The notes beneath the pieces are model-generated. The model searched no databases and was not told the origin of the DNA. It was given only the letters and a program-made list of their open reading frames with translations. The position numbers and the translations under genes are program-made. Shown here in pieces: positions 1-8,407 of a DNA stretch of 64,000 nt (positions within the stretch are counted from its first letter, which is position 1; each line of letters begins with the position of its first letter). Source of the DNA: Neorhizobium galegae (lineage in GTDB: Bacteria > Pseudomonadota > Alphaproteobacteria > Rhizobiales > Rhizobiaceae); assembly GCF_017877055.1 (NCBI RefSeq), contig NZ_JAGIPG010000002.1:620001-684000 (forward strand), written 5' to 3'.

Positions 1-2
1 CT

Positions 3-932
3 CCCTTCACCGACCAGTCGATGAAGGCGATGCTGCAGAACCTCGGCATTTCGACCCAGGGCAGCCAGTCCAACGCCAAGAACGTCGCGGCCGTCATGGT
101 CACGGCCAACCTGCCTCCCTTCGCCAGCCCCGGCAGCCGCATCGACGTCACGGTCAGCTCGCTCGGCGACGCGACCTCTCTGCGCGGCGGCACGCTGGTC
201 ATGACCTCGCTTTCCGGTGCCGACGGCCAGATCTACGCCGTGGCCCAGGGGGCGCTGGTCGTGTCCGGCTTCTCGGCCCAGGGCCAGGCGGCCACATTGA
301 CCGAAGGCGTGACGACGGCGGCCCGCGTTCCGAACGGCGCGATCGTCGAGCGGGAATTGCCGTCCAAGTTCAAGGACTCGGTGAACCTCGTCCTGCAGCT
401 CCGCAATCCGGACTTCTCGACCGCGGTACGTGTCTCCGACATCGTCAACAGCTTCGCCGCCCGCCGGTACGGCGGTCCCATCGCAGAACCCCGCGACAGC
501 CAGGAAGTGATCGTTCAAAAGCCGAAGTCCGCCGATCTGACGCGGCTGATGGCCGAGATCGAGAACCTCGTGGTCGAGACCGATACGCCGGCAAAGGTCG
601 TCGTCAATGAGCGGACCGGCACGATCGTCATCGGCGCGGATGTGAAGATCTCGCGCGTTGCCGTGAGCTACGGCACGCTGACGGTGCAGGTCACGGAGAC
701 CCCGCAGGTGATCCAGCCCGAACCTTTCTCGCGCGGCGAGACGGCGGTTCAGCCGCAGACGGATATCATGGCGATGAAGGACGGCGGCCAGGTCGCGCTC
801 CTCAACGGTCCGGATCTCAGGACCTTGGTCGCTGGTCTCAACAGCATCGGCGTCAAGCCGGACGGCATCATCGCCATCCTGCAAGGCATCAAGTCCGCCG
901 GCGCCCTTCAAGCGGAGCTCGTCCTGCAATGA
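3..932 (+). CDS. flgI: Flagellar P-ring protein FlgI (5' end outside window)
   Basis: FlgI forms the periplasmic P ring around the flagellar rod at the peptidoglycan layer. The frame is open from the window edge (it begins PFTDQS before the first in-window Met), so about 60 N-terminal residues, including the signal peptide, are missing from the usual length near 370. Family-typical stretches are present: ASPGSRIDVTVSSLGDA, LRGGTLVMTSL, GADGQIYAVAQG and, near the C-terminus, an NSIGVKPDGIIAILQGIK-like segment. The TGA stop overlaps the next ATG (ATGA at 929-932), showing tight coupling to motE. Confidence 0.96.
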   Translation, partial: PFTDQSMKAMLQNLGISTQGSQSNAKNVAAVMVTANLPPFASPGSRIDVTVSSLGDATSLRGGTLVMTSLSGADGQIYAVAQGALVVSGFSAQGQAATLTEGVTTAARVPNGAIVERELPSKFKDSVNLVLQLRNPDFSTAVRVSDIVNSFAARRYGGPIAEPRDSQEVIVQKPKSADLTRLMAEIENLVVETDTPAKVVVNERTGTIVIGADVKISRVAVSYGTLTVQVTETPQVIQPEPFSRGETAVQPQTDIMAMKDGGQVALLNGPDLRTLVAGLNSIGVKPDGIIAILQGIKSAGALQAELVLQ

Positions 933-1489
933 CCGAGACGCTATTCACCATTTCCGTATCCAAGACGCTGGCACGCCGCGTCCTCGCCGCTGCTGCTGTC
1001 CTGACGCTGGTTTCACAGGTCGGAGCACAGCAGCCGCCGCCGGTCACCGAAGCGTCGACCAGCGACGAGATCCAGAAATTCTGCACCAATATCGCCGATG
1101 CCGCGCGCGATCAGCGTTATCTCCTGCAGAAGCAGGAGCTTGAAAAGCTGCAGGCGGATGTCGATACCCGCATCAAGGCCCTTCAGGATCGTACCGCCGA
1201 ATACCAGGACTGGTTGAAGCGCCGCAACGACTTCCTGGCGCGGGCCCAGGCGGGCCTTGTCGACATCTTCAAAACGATGAAACCGGATGCGGCAGCACCG
1301 CAGCTCGGAGAAATGAACATGGAGGTCGCAGCCGCGATCATCATGCAGCTTCCGGCCCGCCAGTCGGCCCTTTTCCTCGCGGAAATGGACCCGCAGAAGG
1401 CCGGCATGATCTCGACGATCATCTCAAGCGCTTCCGACCCCAACACGTCGAAAGCACGCGCTCCCAATGTTCCGAAAGTGCCCTCATGA
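929..1489 (+). CDS. motE: MotE-type periplasmic motility protein (MotC chaperone)
   Basis: This 186-residue protein has an N-terminal signal peptide (hydrophobic about residues 15-33, followed by GAQQPPP) and then a charged, probably coiled-coil segment (about 60-115). The C-terminal segment, MNMEVAAAIIMQLPARQSA then LAEMDPQKA, matches the MotE family and the MgtE-N-like region of similar proteins. In Sinorhizobium, MotE is a periplasmic chaperone for MotC, which is encoded further along this window. It overlaps flgI by 4 bases and flgH by 4 bases, so the three are translated from one message. Assignment rests on family sequence and on position between flgI and flgH. Confidence 0.88.
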   Translation: MTETLFTISVSKTLARRVLAAAAVLTLVSQVGAQQPPPVTEASTSDEIQKFCTNIADAARDQRYLLQKQELEKLQADVDTRIKALQDRTAEYQDWLKRRNDFLARAQAGLVDIFKTMKPDAAAPQLGEMNMEVAAAIIMQLPARQSALFLAEMDPQKAGMISTIISSASDPNTSKARAPNVPKVPS

Positions 1490-2205
1490 CGAAACGCATT
1501 CCCGCCATCATGGCCGTTCTGTTCCTGGCTGGTTGTTCTAGCCAGACGATCAAAGAGATCGGCAATGCGCCGGCGATGAGCCCGATCGGCAGCGGCCTGC
1601 AATATGCGCAGGCGCCGCAGATGTCGTCCTATCCGAAGCAGCCGCGGCAGATGGCCAGCGGCTATTCGCTCTGGAGCGACAATCAGGCTGCGCTTTTCAA
1701 GGATTCGCGGGCTTTGAACGTCGGCGACATCCTGACGGTCGATATCAAGATCAACGACAAGGCGTCGTTCGACAACGAGACGGAACGCAACCGCACGAAC
1801 TCCACCAGCCTGACCTGGGGTGCCAACCTCAGCAACCTATTCGGCTGGACTCCGAAAGCGGGCACTACCGGCGATCTCGGTACGGATTCGAGCACGGATT
1901 CGCAGGGCAAGGGAACGACCAAGCGTGCCGAAAGCCTGAAGCTGCTCGTGGCTGCCGTCGTGACCGGTATTCTCGAAAACGGCAATCTCCTGATCAGCGG
2001 CTCGCAGGAAGTGCGCGTCAACCACGAAATCCGCATTCTGAACGTCGCCGGTATCGTCCGGCCGCAGGATGTCGATTCCACCAATATGATCTCCTATGAC
2101 AAGATCGCCGAAGCCCGCATCTCCTACGGCGGCCGCGGTCGCCTGACGGAAGTCCAGCAGCCGCCGGTCGGTCAGCAGGTCGTCGATATGTTCTCGCCCT
2201 TCTGA
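1486..2205 (+). CDS. flgH: Flagellar L-ring lipoprotein FlgH
   Basis: FlgH forms the outer-membrane L ring. The start has a lipoprotein signal, with LAGC placing the lipidated Cys at residue 17. The family core follows: SLWSDNQAALFKDSRALNVGDILTV-type sequence, a beta-rich middle with TSLTWGANLSNLFGW, and the conserved end with RISYGGRGRL and VVDMFSPF. The length of 239 residues is normal. It overlaps motE by 4 bases, and fliL follows after about 40 bases. Confidence 0.97.
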   Translation: MTKRIPAIMAVLFLAGCSSQTIKEIGNAPAMSPIGSGLQYAQAPQMSSYPKQPRQMASGYSLWSDNQAALFKDSRALNVGDILTVDIKINDKASFDNETERNRTNSTSLTWGANLSNLFGWTPKAGTTGDLGTDSSTDSQGKGTTKRAESLKLLVAAVVTGILENGNLLISGSQEVRVNHEIRILNVAGIVRPQDVDSTNMISYDKIAEARISYGGRGRLTEVQQPPVGQQVVDMFSPF

Positions 2206-2247
2206 CGGACCTGGGCGAAGGTCTCTTGATGTGAAGGTTTGAAGACC

Positions 2248-2769
2248 ATGGCGGATGAAGCACAGGCGGCCGACGCCGCTAAGAACAAGAAGAGTGGCAC
2301 CATCATGGTCATCGCGGGCGTCGCGATCCTGACCGTGATCGGCGCCGGCGGCGGCTGGGTCGTCGGTGGCATGATCGCTCCGAAGGATCCGGACGCGGCG
2401 CAGAAGCACGAGACGGCGGCAGCCGGCGGCGAACATGGCGAGGCCGGCAAGAAGGAAGAGGGGCTTCCCCATATTTCCACCGAGGCCAACGGCGTCGTTC
2501 TCCTCGAGCCGATCACCACCAATCTCGCCTATCCGTCCGAAAACTGGATCCGGCTCGAAGTGGCACTTGCCTTCAAGGGGCCGCCGGAACTGACACTCGC
2601 GGAAAATATCCACCAGGATATCCTCGCTTACATGCGCACCGTTTCGCTCCAGCAGATCGAGGGCCCGCGCGGCTTCCAGTATCTCAAGGACGATATCAAG
2701 GAACGCGTCGATCTTCGCTCGCAGGGCAAGGTCGCCAAGGTGATGTTCCGATCCTTCGTGATCGAATAG
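2248..2769 (+). CDS. fliL: Flagellar basal body protein FliL
   Basis: FliL is a single-pass inner-membrane protein associated with the motor and stators. I place the start at ATG 2248 (MADEAQAADA, 173 residues). The in-frame TTG at 2239 would add three residues. A transmembrane helix spans about residues 17-41 (GTIMVIAGVAILTVIGAGGG). The periplasmic domain has the family pattern around LEPITTNLAYP, NWIRLEVALAF and HQDILAYMRTVSLQQIEGPRGF, ending VMFRSFVIE. It is the last gene before a strong terminator. In other rhizobia fliP follows directly; here a minus-strand glycan cluster lies in between. Confidence 0.94.
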   Translation: MADEAQAADAAKNKKSGTIMVIAGVAILTVIGAGGGWVVGGMIAPKDPDAAQKHETAAAGGEHGEAGKKEEGLPHISTEANGVVLLEPITTNLAYPSENWIRLEVALAFKGPPELTLAENIHQDILAYMRTVSLQQIEGPRGFQYLKDDIKERVDLRSQGKVAKVMFRSFVIE

Positions 2770-2794
2770 GGACGGATTTCAAAGACAACGCACG

Positions 2795-2824
2795 AAAAAA
2801 AGCGGCCCAAACGGCCGCTTTTTT
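2795..2824. terminator. Bidirectional intrinsic terminator between fliL and the glycan cluster
   Basis: A perfect 7-bp stem (2801-2807 with 2813-2819) and a 5-base loop are flanked by an A run (2795-2801) and a T run (2819-2824), so the hairpin carries a U tract in both directions. It separates the convergent fliL and CmcI-like genes. Confidence 0.9.
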
Positions 2825-2849
2825 GTTTGCTCGGGTCTCTGTCCGGTGG

Positions 2850-2882
2850 GGACCCTCTTCCGGTTCTCCGGGAAGAGGGTCC
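2850..2882. terminator. Strong hairpin just beyond the glycan cluster
   Basis: A perfect 12-bp inverted repeat (2850-2861 with 2871-2882) has a 9-base loop. It lies 6 bases past the minus-strand CmcI-like stop. There is no T run, so it may protect the 3' end or add to the terminator at 2795-2824. Confidence 0.55.
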
Positions 2883-2888
2883 GTTCGT

Positions 2889-3659
2889 TCAGCGCAGGCG
2901 CTTCAGGAAGCCGTCCGGGGCGACGGTGATCAGCAGCTTGTTCTCGATCGACTTGTCGATCTCGAATTCCGGATGGGTCTTCAGATATTCGAAGACGGCC
3001 GTTTTCGGATTGTCGCCCGGTCCCCACGGACGATCACCGGCCAATTCCTTCGGCAGATCCTCGACAACGGTGTCGAAGACGACGCAATAGCTGCCGACGC
3101 TGGTAAGCGGGGCATAAAGCTTGAGTTCCTCGAGAACGTGTTCGTGCGTATGGTTGCTGTCGAGGCTGATCAGGATGCGCGAATAGCCGGCAGCGACCTT
3201 GCGGACCTGGTCCATGATCTCGGGCGCGATGCTGGAGCCCTGGATCATTTCGATCCGGGATGCCATCGGGTGGGCCTCAATCGCTGCCTTGTTGTGGGGC
3301 CGGATGTCGATGTCGATGCCGAGAACCTTGCGCTTCGGCTTGGCCGGATCGACGACCTCGCCCTTTTCAGCGGCTTCTGACAGTTCCAGCAGGGCCAACA
3401 TCGAGGCGCTGAGGATGAGCGAGCCGCCATGGGCGATGCCGGTCTCGATGATCAGGTCGGGTTTTACCGTCCAGATCAGCTCCTGCATGGCGACCATGTC
3501 CTGCGGATACTGGATGATCGGCCGGCCGAGCCAGAAGTAGTTGTAGGAATATTGCGAGGCGATCGACGTGCGCATGAACTGCGCGGCGCTGTCGTTCAGC
3601 TCCTTGTTTCCAGGGACGGCCGCGACGCGGGCTTCAACTTCCTTGGTGAAATCACTCAT
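2889..3659 (-). CDS. CmcI / cephalosporin-hydroxylase family methyltransferase
   Basis: This protein of about 256 residues belongs to the CmcI family (Pfam PF04989). Members include sugar O-methyltransferases such as mycobacterial rhamnosyl O-methyltransferase, and they commonly sit in glycan clusters. Visible motifs are the SAM-binding IIETGIAHGGSLILSAS, the acidic VLGIDIDIRPHN, and DSNHTHEHVLEELKLYAPL with the Asp/His metal-site pattern. The start is set at ATG 3659, because that codon overlaps the TGA of the upstream methyltransferase gene (3652-3654) within 8 bases. The likely role is O-methylation of the cluster's sugar (inference). It is the last gene of the minus-strand cluster. Confidence 0.82.
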   Translation of the reverse strand: MSDFTKEVEARVAAVPGNKELNDSAAQFMRTSIASQYSYNYFWLGRPIIQYPQDMVAMQELIWTVKPDLIIETGIAHGGSLILSASMLALLELSEAAEKGEVVDPAKPKRKVLGIDIDIRPHNKAAIEAHPMASRIEMIQGSSIAPEIMDQVRKVAAGYSRILISLDSNHTHEHVLEELKLYAPLTSVGSYCVVFDTVVEDLPKELAGDRPWGPGDNPKTAVFEYLKTHPEFEIDKSIENKLLITVAPDGFLKRLR

Positions 3660-4713
3660 TGTCGATCCCCACATAGGTGTAAGCGTTGTGAGACAGCATT
3701 CGAATTTCCTCGAGATAATTGGAGTTCATGACGTAGATGGTCGAGCCGTGGGGAAGTTTCGCCAGTGCGTGTTCCGGCGATTGCACCATCAGGCCGGTTG
3801 CCGGCAGGAATTTGCCTTGCTTGGCAGGATTGATGTCGATCACCATGTCGACCGGCTGCCCCTGGCGGGACTTCAGCAGCGAGAAGGTCACTCCCTTCGA
3901 CGCGCCGCCCCAGATCGCAGAGCTGTCGCCGTCGGCGATTCGGTCGCCCAGCGTGCGGGTGAAGTCGGCGGGAAACGCGACGCGATCGGCTTCTTCGCGC
4001 ACCGGTGGCCGCAGCGAGTCCAGTTCGGCCACCACATAGAGGTACTGCCCGCCGAAAATTCGACCGCTTTCGATGACATTGCCGAAGATCCGATGAAAGT
4101 CAGACAGGCGGAAATAATTGACGTGCTCGTAGAACACGTCGAACCAGGCGCGGTGTTCCATGATCCAGTCGAAGCAGGGCACTTCGATATAGATGCGGCC
4201 CTTGCCGCCGTTCGCCTTGCAGAGTTCGACGAGGAAATCGTACGGGTCCTGAATGTGCTCCAGCACGTGGCGAAGGATCAGCCCATCGCCCTGCACATCG
4301 ACGCCGGCCTCGAAATAATGCCGCTTCACGCGCGGATTGGTACCCTCGTAGGTGGGATCGAAGCCGGTGAGGCCGAAACCCTTTTCGAGCAGCATCTCAA
4401 GGAAGAGGCCCTTGCCGCAGCCGACCTCGACCAGGTTCTCACGGCCCATCGTCCGCTCGACGATGCCGGCCACCATTTCCAGATGCTGGTGGAAGTGCCG
4501 GCTGACACCCTGTTCGTTGTTGTAATTGCCGTCGTAGTCCATGAGCTTCGGGTCGAACGCATCATTGTAGATGAGGCCCGTCTTCATGTCCTGTACCAGG
4601 CGTATGTCGCCCTTGGCGCAGCTTCTAGCTTCCGCCGCCGTGGGATAAACGCGGTTCTGGAAGGTCGGCAACTGCGGCTGTTCGTAAAGCAGCAGGGTAT
4701 CTTTCGTCGTCAT
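3652..4713 (-). CDS. Class I SAM methyltransferase related to sugar C-methyltransferases
   Basis: The protein has 353 residues. The SAM motif LVEVGCGKGLFLEML lies near residue 95, followed by GFDPTYEG and ILRHVLEHIQDPYDFL. The family hallmark DVFYEHVNYF resembles the YHEHFSY active-site motif of sugar C-methyltransferases. A C-terminal Rossmann-like half (IWGGASKGVTF, DINPAKQGKFLPATG) matches the Methyltransf_14 type domain. Unlike the paralog at 5548, the N-terminus lacks the paired CxxC zinc motifs and is shortened. A second C-methylation or a related step on the same sugar pathway is inferred. It sits 4 bases after the epimerase stop, with an AGGTGA ribosome binding site formed across that junction. 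Confidence 0.75.
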   Translation of the reverse strand: MTTKDTLLLYEQPQLPTFQNRVYPTAAEARSCAKGDIRLVQDMKTGLIYNDAFDPKLMDYDGNYNNEQGVSRHFHQHLEMVAGIVERTMGRENLVEVGCGKGLFLEMLLEKGFGLTGFDPTYEGTNPRVKRHYFEAGVDVQGDGLILRHVLEHIQDPYDFLVELCKANGGKGRIYIEVPCFDWIMEHRAWFDVFYEHVNYFRLSDFHRIFGNVIESGRIFGGQYLYVVAELDSLRPPVREEADRVAFPADFTRTLGDRIADGDSSAIWGGASKGVTFSLLKSRQGQPVDMVIDINPAKQGKFLPATGLMVQSPEHALAKLPHGSTIYVMNSNYLEEIRMLSHNAYTYVGIDNE

Positions 4714-4717
4714 GTCA

Positions 4718-5551
4718 TCACCTCGTTAATCCTACAACGCAGGGAGGATCCACCAGATTGTCGGGACGGGCGCCGAATCGCAGGAGATCGCGTCGACCAT
4801 ACTCGTCGGCCAACCGCTCGGCTATCTGCCGCACGGTGACCGGAATTCCGGAACAGATGTTGGCTGCTCCCGTTTTGTCGCCAAGTCCGATGTCGGCGAT
4901 CTGCCTTCCTGCTTCCCGAACGTCCAGGAAGTCGCGGATCTGGTTGCCGCTGGTCAAATCCACCGGTTTGCCTGCGGCAAGCTGCGTCCGAAGATAGGGA
5001 AACAGCCGTCGCTCGTCCTCGCCCTCGCCGAAAAGATAGAAGAGCCTGCACCAGGCAAAGCTGATCCGGTGCAGCGGCAGCCATTGCGACAGGGCCAGGA
5101 ATGCAGCGGCCTTCGCGCCGGCATAGGGACTGATCGGACGCAGCGGCGTATCGGTGGCGAGCATGCCGGCCGAGACGTCGTATTCGAAACACGTTCCCAC
5201 GCCGACGAAACGCTTGACGCCCGCAAGAGCAGCGCCCTGCGCCATGCGCAACGTACCTTCGAGGCAAACGATATTTTCCGCCGACTGCAGATATTTGCCG
5301 GCCTCCGCATACCAAGCGACATGCGCGACCGTATCGACGCCGTCGAGGGCCTTCGCCCACCATTCGACCGGCTCGCGGAACAGGTCCGGCGTCCGCACGA
5401 TGCTCTCGACAGCGGAGAGATCGCCAAGCCGGCTTTCCGCCGATCCTTCACGTAGGATCACCCGCACGCGCGCACCGGATTCCGTCAGCGCCCGCAGCAC
5501 CTGCCGGCCGACAAAACCTGTTCCCCCGGTGAGCAGGACGAGTGGCGTCAT
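4718..5551 (-). CDS. NAD-dependent epimerase/dehydratase, probable 4-ketoreductase
   Basis: This is a 277-residue extended short-chain dehydrogenase. It has the N-terminal cofactor motif GGTGFVG, a mid-protein VGVGTCFEYD (Thr where many members have Ser) and the catalytic SPYAGAKAA (YxxxK). The fold continues to IRDFLDVREAGRQI and ANICSG, typical of sugar-nucleotide epimerases and reductases. After 4,6-dehydration, epimerization and C-methylation a 4-keto reduction is needed, and this is the only candidate in the cluster, so I infer that role. The start overlaps the upstream gene by 4 bases (ATGA). Confidence 0.78.
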   Translation of the reverse strand: MTPLVLLTGGTGFVGRQVLRALTESGARVRVILREGSAESRLGDLSAVESIVRTPDLFREPVEWWAKALDGVDTVAHVAWYAEAGKYLQSAENIVCLEGTLRMAQGAALAGVKRFVGVGTCFEYDVSAGMLATDTPLRPISPYAGAKAAAFLALSQWLPLHRISFAWCRLFYLFGEGEDERRLFPYLRTQLAAGKPVDLTSGNQIRDFLDVREAGRQIADIGLGDKTGAANICSGIPVTVRQIAERLADEYGRRDLLRFGARPDNLVDPPCVVGLTR

Positions 5552-6771
5552 ATGATCTTCAATTCCGGCACGGCCGTTACGAACCTGGTGCCCTGATCGG
5601 CAAGCGAAGCAAGCTGCTGACGGACTTCGGTCGCGATGTTCCAGGGCAGGATCATCACATAGTCCGGCCGGCGCGCGACGATCTCGTCCGGATGCAGGAT
5701 CGGAATGTGGCTACCGGGCATGAACTTGTTCTGCTTGGCCGTGGCGGCATCGCAGACATAGGGCAGCAGGTCCGGCTTGACGCCGGCAAAATTCAGAAGC
5801 GTGTTGCCCTTGGCAGCGGCGCCATAGGCTGCGACCGTCTTGCCCTCGCGCTTGGCGTCCAGCAGGAAGGCCAGGGCATCGTTCTTGACCTTTTCGGCCT
5901 TGGCCTGGAAGTCGGCATAGATCGCCGGCGCCTGAAGGCCGCGGCGCTGTTCTTCGCCGAGCAGCGCGGTAACGGCTTCGGTTGTCTGGCGCGAATCACC
6001 TGCATGGCAGCCATAGACGCGCAGGCTGCCGCCATGGGTCTGCAATTCCTCGACGTCGAAGATGCGCAGGCCCGCCGCTTCGAAGATCTTTCCGACCGTG
6101 AAGAGGGAAAGATAGGAGAAGTGCTCGTGATAGACCGTATCGAACTGGTTGTGTTCGATGAGCCGCATCACATGCGGAAATTCGAGCGTGACTGTACCGC
6201 CGGCCTTTAGCGCCGCCTTCAGGCCGCGCGTGAAATCGTTGATATCGGGCACATGAGCATAGACATTGTTGCCGAGGATAAGGTCGGCACCCTTGCCTTC
6301 GCCGGCCAATTGCTTGCCAAGCGCCTCCCCAAAGAACTCCCTGCGGACCGGGATGCCGAGCGCCTCGGCGGCTTCGGCGGTGCTCGCCGTCGGCTCGACG
6401 CCGAGGCAGGGTATGCCAGCCTTGACGAAATTCTTCAGGAGATAACCGTCGTTCGATGCGACCTCGATGACCATGCTCTCCCGGCCGAGACCGAGCCGGG
6501 AGCTGATCATTTCGACATAACGGGCTGCATGGGCGAGCCAGCTCGTCGATGCGCTGGAGAAATACGCATATTCGGCACTGAAGAGTGATTCGGCCGAGGC
6601 ATAATCCTCGGTCTGAACCAGCCAGCATTCCTCGCAGACCTGCAGCCTCAAGGGAAAATAGACTTCCGGCTTGGACAGGTCCTCGGCGGTCAGATACGCA
6701 TTGGACGGCGGCGCGAAGCCGAGGTCCAGGAAATCGCAGCGGAGGGCGGTACCGCAGTGGCGGCAGTTCAT
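5548..6771 (-). CDS. Sugar-nucleotide C-methyltransferase (TylCIII/NovU/EvaC type)
   Basis: At 407 residues this has the full three-domain layout of deoxysugar C-3 methyltransferases. There is an N-terminal zinc domain (CRHCG at residues 3-7, later CEECW), a SAM domain (VIEVASNDGYLL; NVYAHVPDINDFTRGL) and a C-terminal domain (YGAAAKGNTLLNF; PWNIATEV). The active-site motif VYHEHFSYLS holds the Tyr/Glu/His residues known in TcaB9. Such enzymes methylate C-3 of nucleotide-linked 4-keto-6-deoxy sugars. The start at 6771 is supported by a 4-base ATGA overlap with the upstream epimerase stop; a longer open frame exists but would run through that gene. Confidence 0.88.
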   Translation of the reverse strand: MNCRHCGTALRCDFLDLGFAPPSNAYLTAEDLSKPEVYFPLRLQVCEECWLVQTEDYASAESLFSAEYAYFSSASTSWLAHAARYVEMISSRLGLGRESMVIEVASNDGYLLKNFVKAGIPCLGVEPTASTAEAAEALGIPVRREFFGEALGKQLAGEGKGADLILGNNVYAHVPDINDFTRGLKAALKAGGTVTLEFPHVMRLIEHNQFDTVYHEHFSYLSLFTVGKIFEAAGLRIFDVEELQTHGGSLRVYGCHAGDSRQTTEAVTALLGEEQRRGLQAPAIYADFQAKAEKVKNDALAFLLDAKREGKTVAAYGAAAKGNTLLNFAGVKPDLLPYVCDAATAKQNKFMPGSHIPILHPDEIVARRPDYVMILPWNIATEVRQQLASLADQGTRFVTAVPELKII

Positions 6772-7328
6772 GGCGTCAGTCCCGTGAATTGTGATGTCAG
6801 GTATGGATGGCCGCGATCCCGATCCGACATTTCGGTGATCTCCAGCGGCCAGCTTATGTTGAGAACCGGATCCTGCGCGTTCAGCGCACCTTCGGAGCCG
6901 GATGCATAGGGCATTGAATGGAAATAGAGGAGTTCGCAGTCGTCGGTCAGCGCCTGGAAGCCATGCGCGAACCCTTCCGGGATTAGCAGCGAGCGCCGGT
7001 TCTCCGCGGAAAGCTCCTGGGCATGCCACTTCAGGAAGGTCGGCGAATCATGCCTGAGATCGACGGCGACATCCCAGACTGCGCCGCGCAGGCAGTTGAC
7101 GAGCTTCATCTCCGCATGCGGCGGGTGCTGGAAATGCATGCCGCGCACCGTGCCCATACGCGCCGTCATCGTGAGGTTGATCTGGGCGATCGGTTTTGCC
7201 CAACCCGCCGGCGCCAGTTCGTCGGCGCAGAACATGCGCGACAGGAAACCGCGCGAATCGCCGAGGATCTGGCGTTCGACGAGTTTCAGGCCGGCAAGCG
7301 GCAGGTCGGTCACGGTGAAGCGGCTCAA
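6768..7328 (-). CDS. RmlC-like nucleotide-4-keto-6-deoxysugar 3,5-epimerase
   Basis: The protein belongs to the dTDP-4-dehydrorhamnose 3,5-epimerase family, a cupin fold. The catalytic His lies in VRGMHFQHPP, followed by the conserved Lys in MKLVNCLRGAVWDVAVDLR, then LLIPEGFAHGFQALTDDCELLYFHS and a late DPVLNISWP. With rfbF and rfbG upstream, the substrate is probably CDP-linked rather than dTDP-linked (inference). I favour the TTG start at 7328 (186 residues), since it overlaps the rfbG stop (TTGA) and gives normal length. An ATG at 7364 would add 12 residues and run into rfbG. Confidence 0.85.
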   Translation of the reverse strand: MSRFTVTDLPLAGLKLVERQILGDSRGFLSRMFCADELAPAGWAKPIAQINLTMTARMGTVRGMHFQHPPHAEMKLVNCLRGAVWDVAVDLRHDSPTFLKWHAQELSAENRRSLLIPEGFAHGFQALTDDCELLYFHSMPYASGSEGALNAQDPVLNISWPLEITEMSDRDRGHPYLTSQFTGLTP

Positions 7329-8407
7329 GGGCGTGCCTCGTATTCGGCGATTTCGGCTTCGCAAAGCGCGCGGGCGCCGGCGCCGTCATGCTGCGCACGA
7401 TACCATTTCATGGTCCGGTCGACGGCTTCCGCCAGCGACCAGCGCGGTTCGACGCCCAGCATATGCCGCGCCTTGGCAGTTTCCAAGGCAAGCCAGCCGG
7501 CCTCGTGCGGGCCTTCAGTGCCGTCGCCATATTCGACTTCGCCGCGGCCGTAGGAGGCGCGGGCAATCTCGATGACCTGGCGCACCGGCGCGGCTTCATG
7601 GCTGATCGGGCCGAAATTGAAGGCATCGCCGATCGCCGGATCGACCCATAGCCGTTCGGCAAGCACGAGATAGGCCGAAAGCGGCTCGAGCACATGCTGC
7701 CAAGGGCGCTTCGCCTCCGGCCGCCGGACGCTGAGCGTATTGCCGGACTGCCAGGCGCGCACCGCATCCGGCAGCAGACGGTCAGCCGACCAATCGCCGC
7801 CGCCGATCACGTTGCCGGCCCGGGCGCTGGCGGCCGCCACGCCTTTTTCGCGCAGAAACGAATCTCGATAGCTCGCAATGACGATCTCGGATGCCGCCTT
7901 GCTGGCGCTGTAGGGGTCGTGCCCGCCGAGATGATCCGTCTCCCGGTAGGGGAAGGCATGTTCGAGGTTGCGGTAGACCTTGTCCGTGGTGATAGCGACG
8001 ACGACGCGCGCCTTTGGGACCGAACGGACCGCTTCGAGCAGGTTGGCCGTTCCGAGCACGTTGGTCGCGAACGTGCCGAGCGGATCCTGATAGCTCGGGC
8101 GCACCAGGGCCTGGGCGCCGAGATGTATCACGATCTCTGGCGATGCGGAACGTACCAGTTCGGCAAGCTTGGCGGCGTCGCGGATATCCTGGAAATGACT
8201 TTCCTTGAGATCAGGCCGTGCGAGTGCAAAAAGACTGGGCTGCGTCTCGGGCGGCAAAGCAATGCCGGTGACCTCGGCGCCGAGACGTCCGAGCCAGATC
8301 GAAAGCCAGGCGCCCTTGAAACCCGTATGCCCCGTCAGAACAACGCGTTTACCCGCCCAGAAACCGCGGTCCGGGCGAGCCCCGCCGCTCACGGCCAGAT
8401 TTTCCAT
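7325..8407 (-). CDS. rfbG: CDP-glucose 4,6-dehydratase
   Basis: This enzyme converts CDP-glucose to CDP-4-keto-6-deoxyglucose using bound NAD. The sequence is typical: [20 protein letters not shown] near the N-terminus (the GHTGFKG motif marks this subfamily), [34 protein letters not shown] (YxxxK) and [13 protein letters not shown] prefer ATG 8407 (360 residues), which puts FW..KRV about 17 residues in, as in homologs; ATG 8428 is the alternative. It overlaps rfbF by 19 bases. No RfbH-type 3-dehydratase gene is present in the cluster, so the product is not routed to 3,6-dideoxy sugars here. Confidence 0.93.
   Translation of the reverse strand: MENLAVSGGARPDRGFWAGKRVVLTGHTGFKGAWLSIWLGRLGAEVTGIALPPETQPSLFALARPDLKESHFQDIRDAAKLAELVRSASPEIVIHLGAQALVRPSYQDPLGTFATNVLGTANLLEAVRSVPKARVVVAITTDKVYRNLEHAFPYRETDHLGGHDPYSASKAASEIVIASYRDSFLREKGVAAASARAGNVIGGGDWSADRLLPDAVRAWQSGNTLSVRRPEAKRPWQHVLEPLSAYLVLAERLWVDPAIGDAFNFGPISHEAAPVRQVIEIARASYGRGEVEYGDGTEGPHEAGWLALETAKARHMLGVEPRWSLAEAVDRTMKWYRAQHDGAGARALCEAEIAEYEARP

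Noticed and set aside
3568..4839. 423-codon plus-strand open frame through the methyltransferase gene
   Set aside because: The minus-strand methyltransferase has SAM motifs and overlapping gene junctions; the plus frame has no protein signature.
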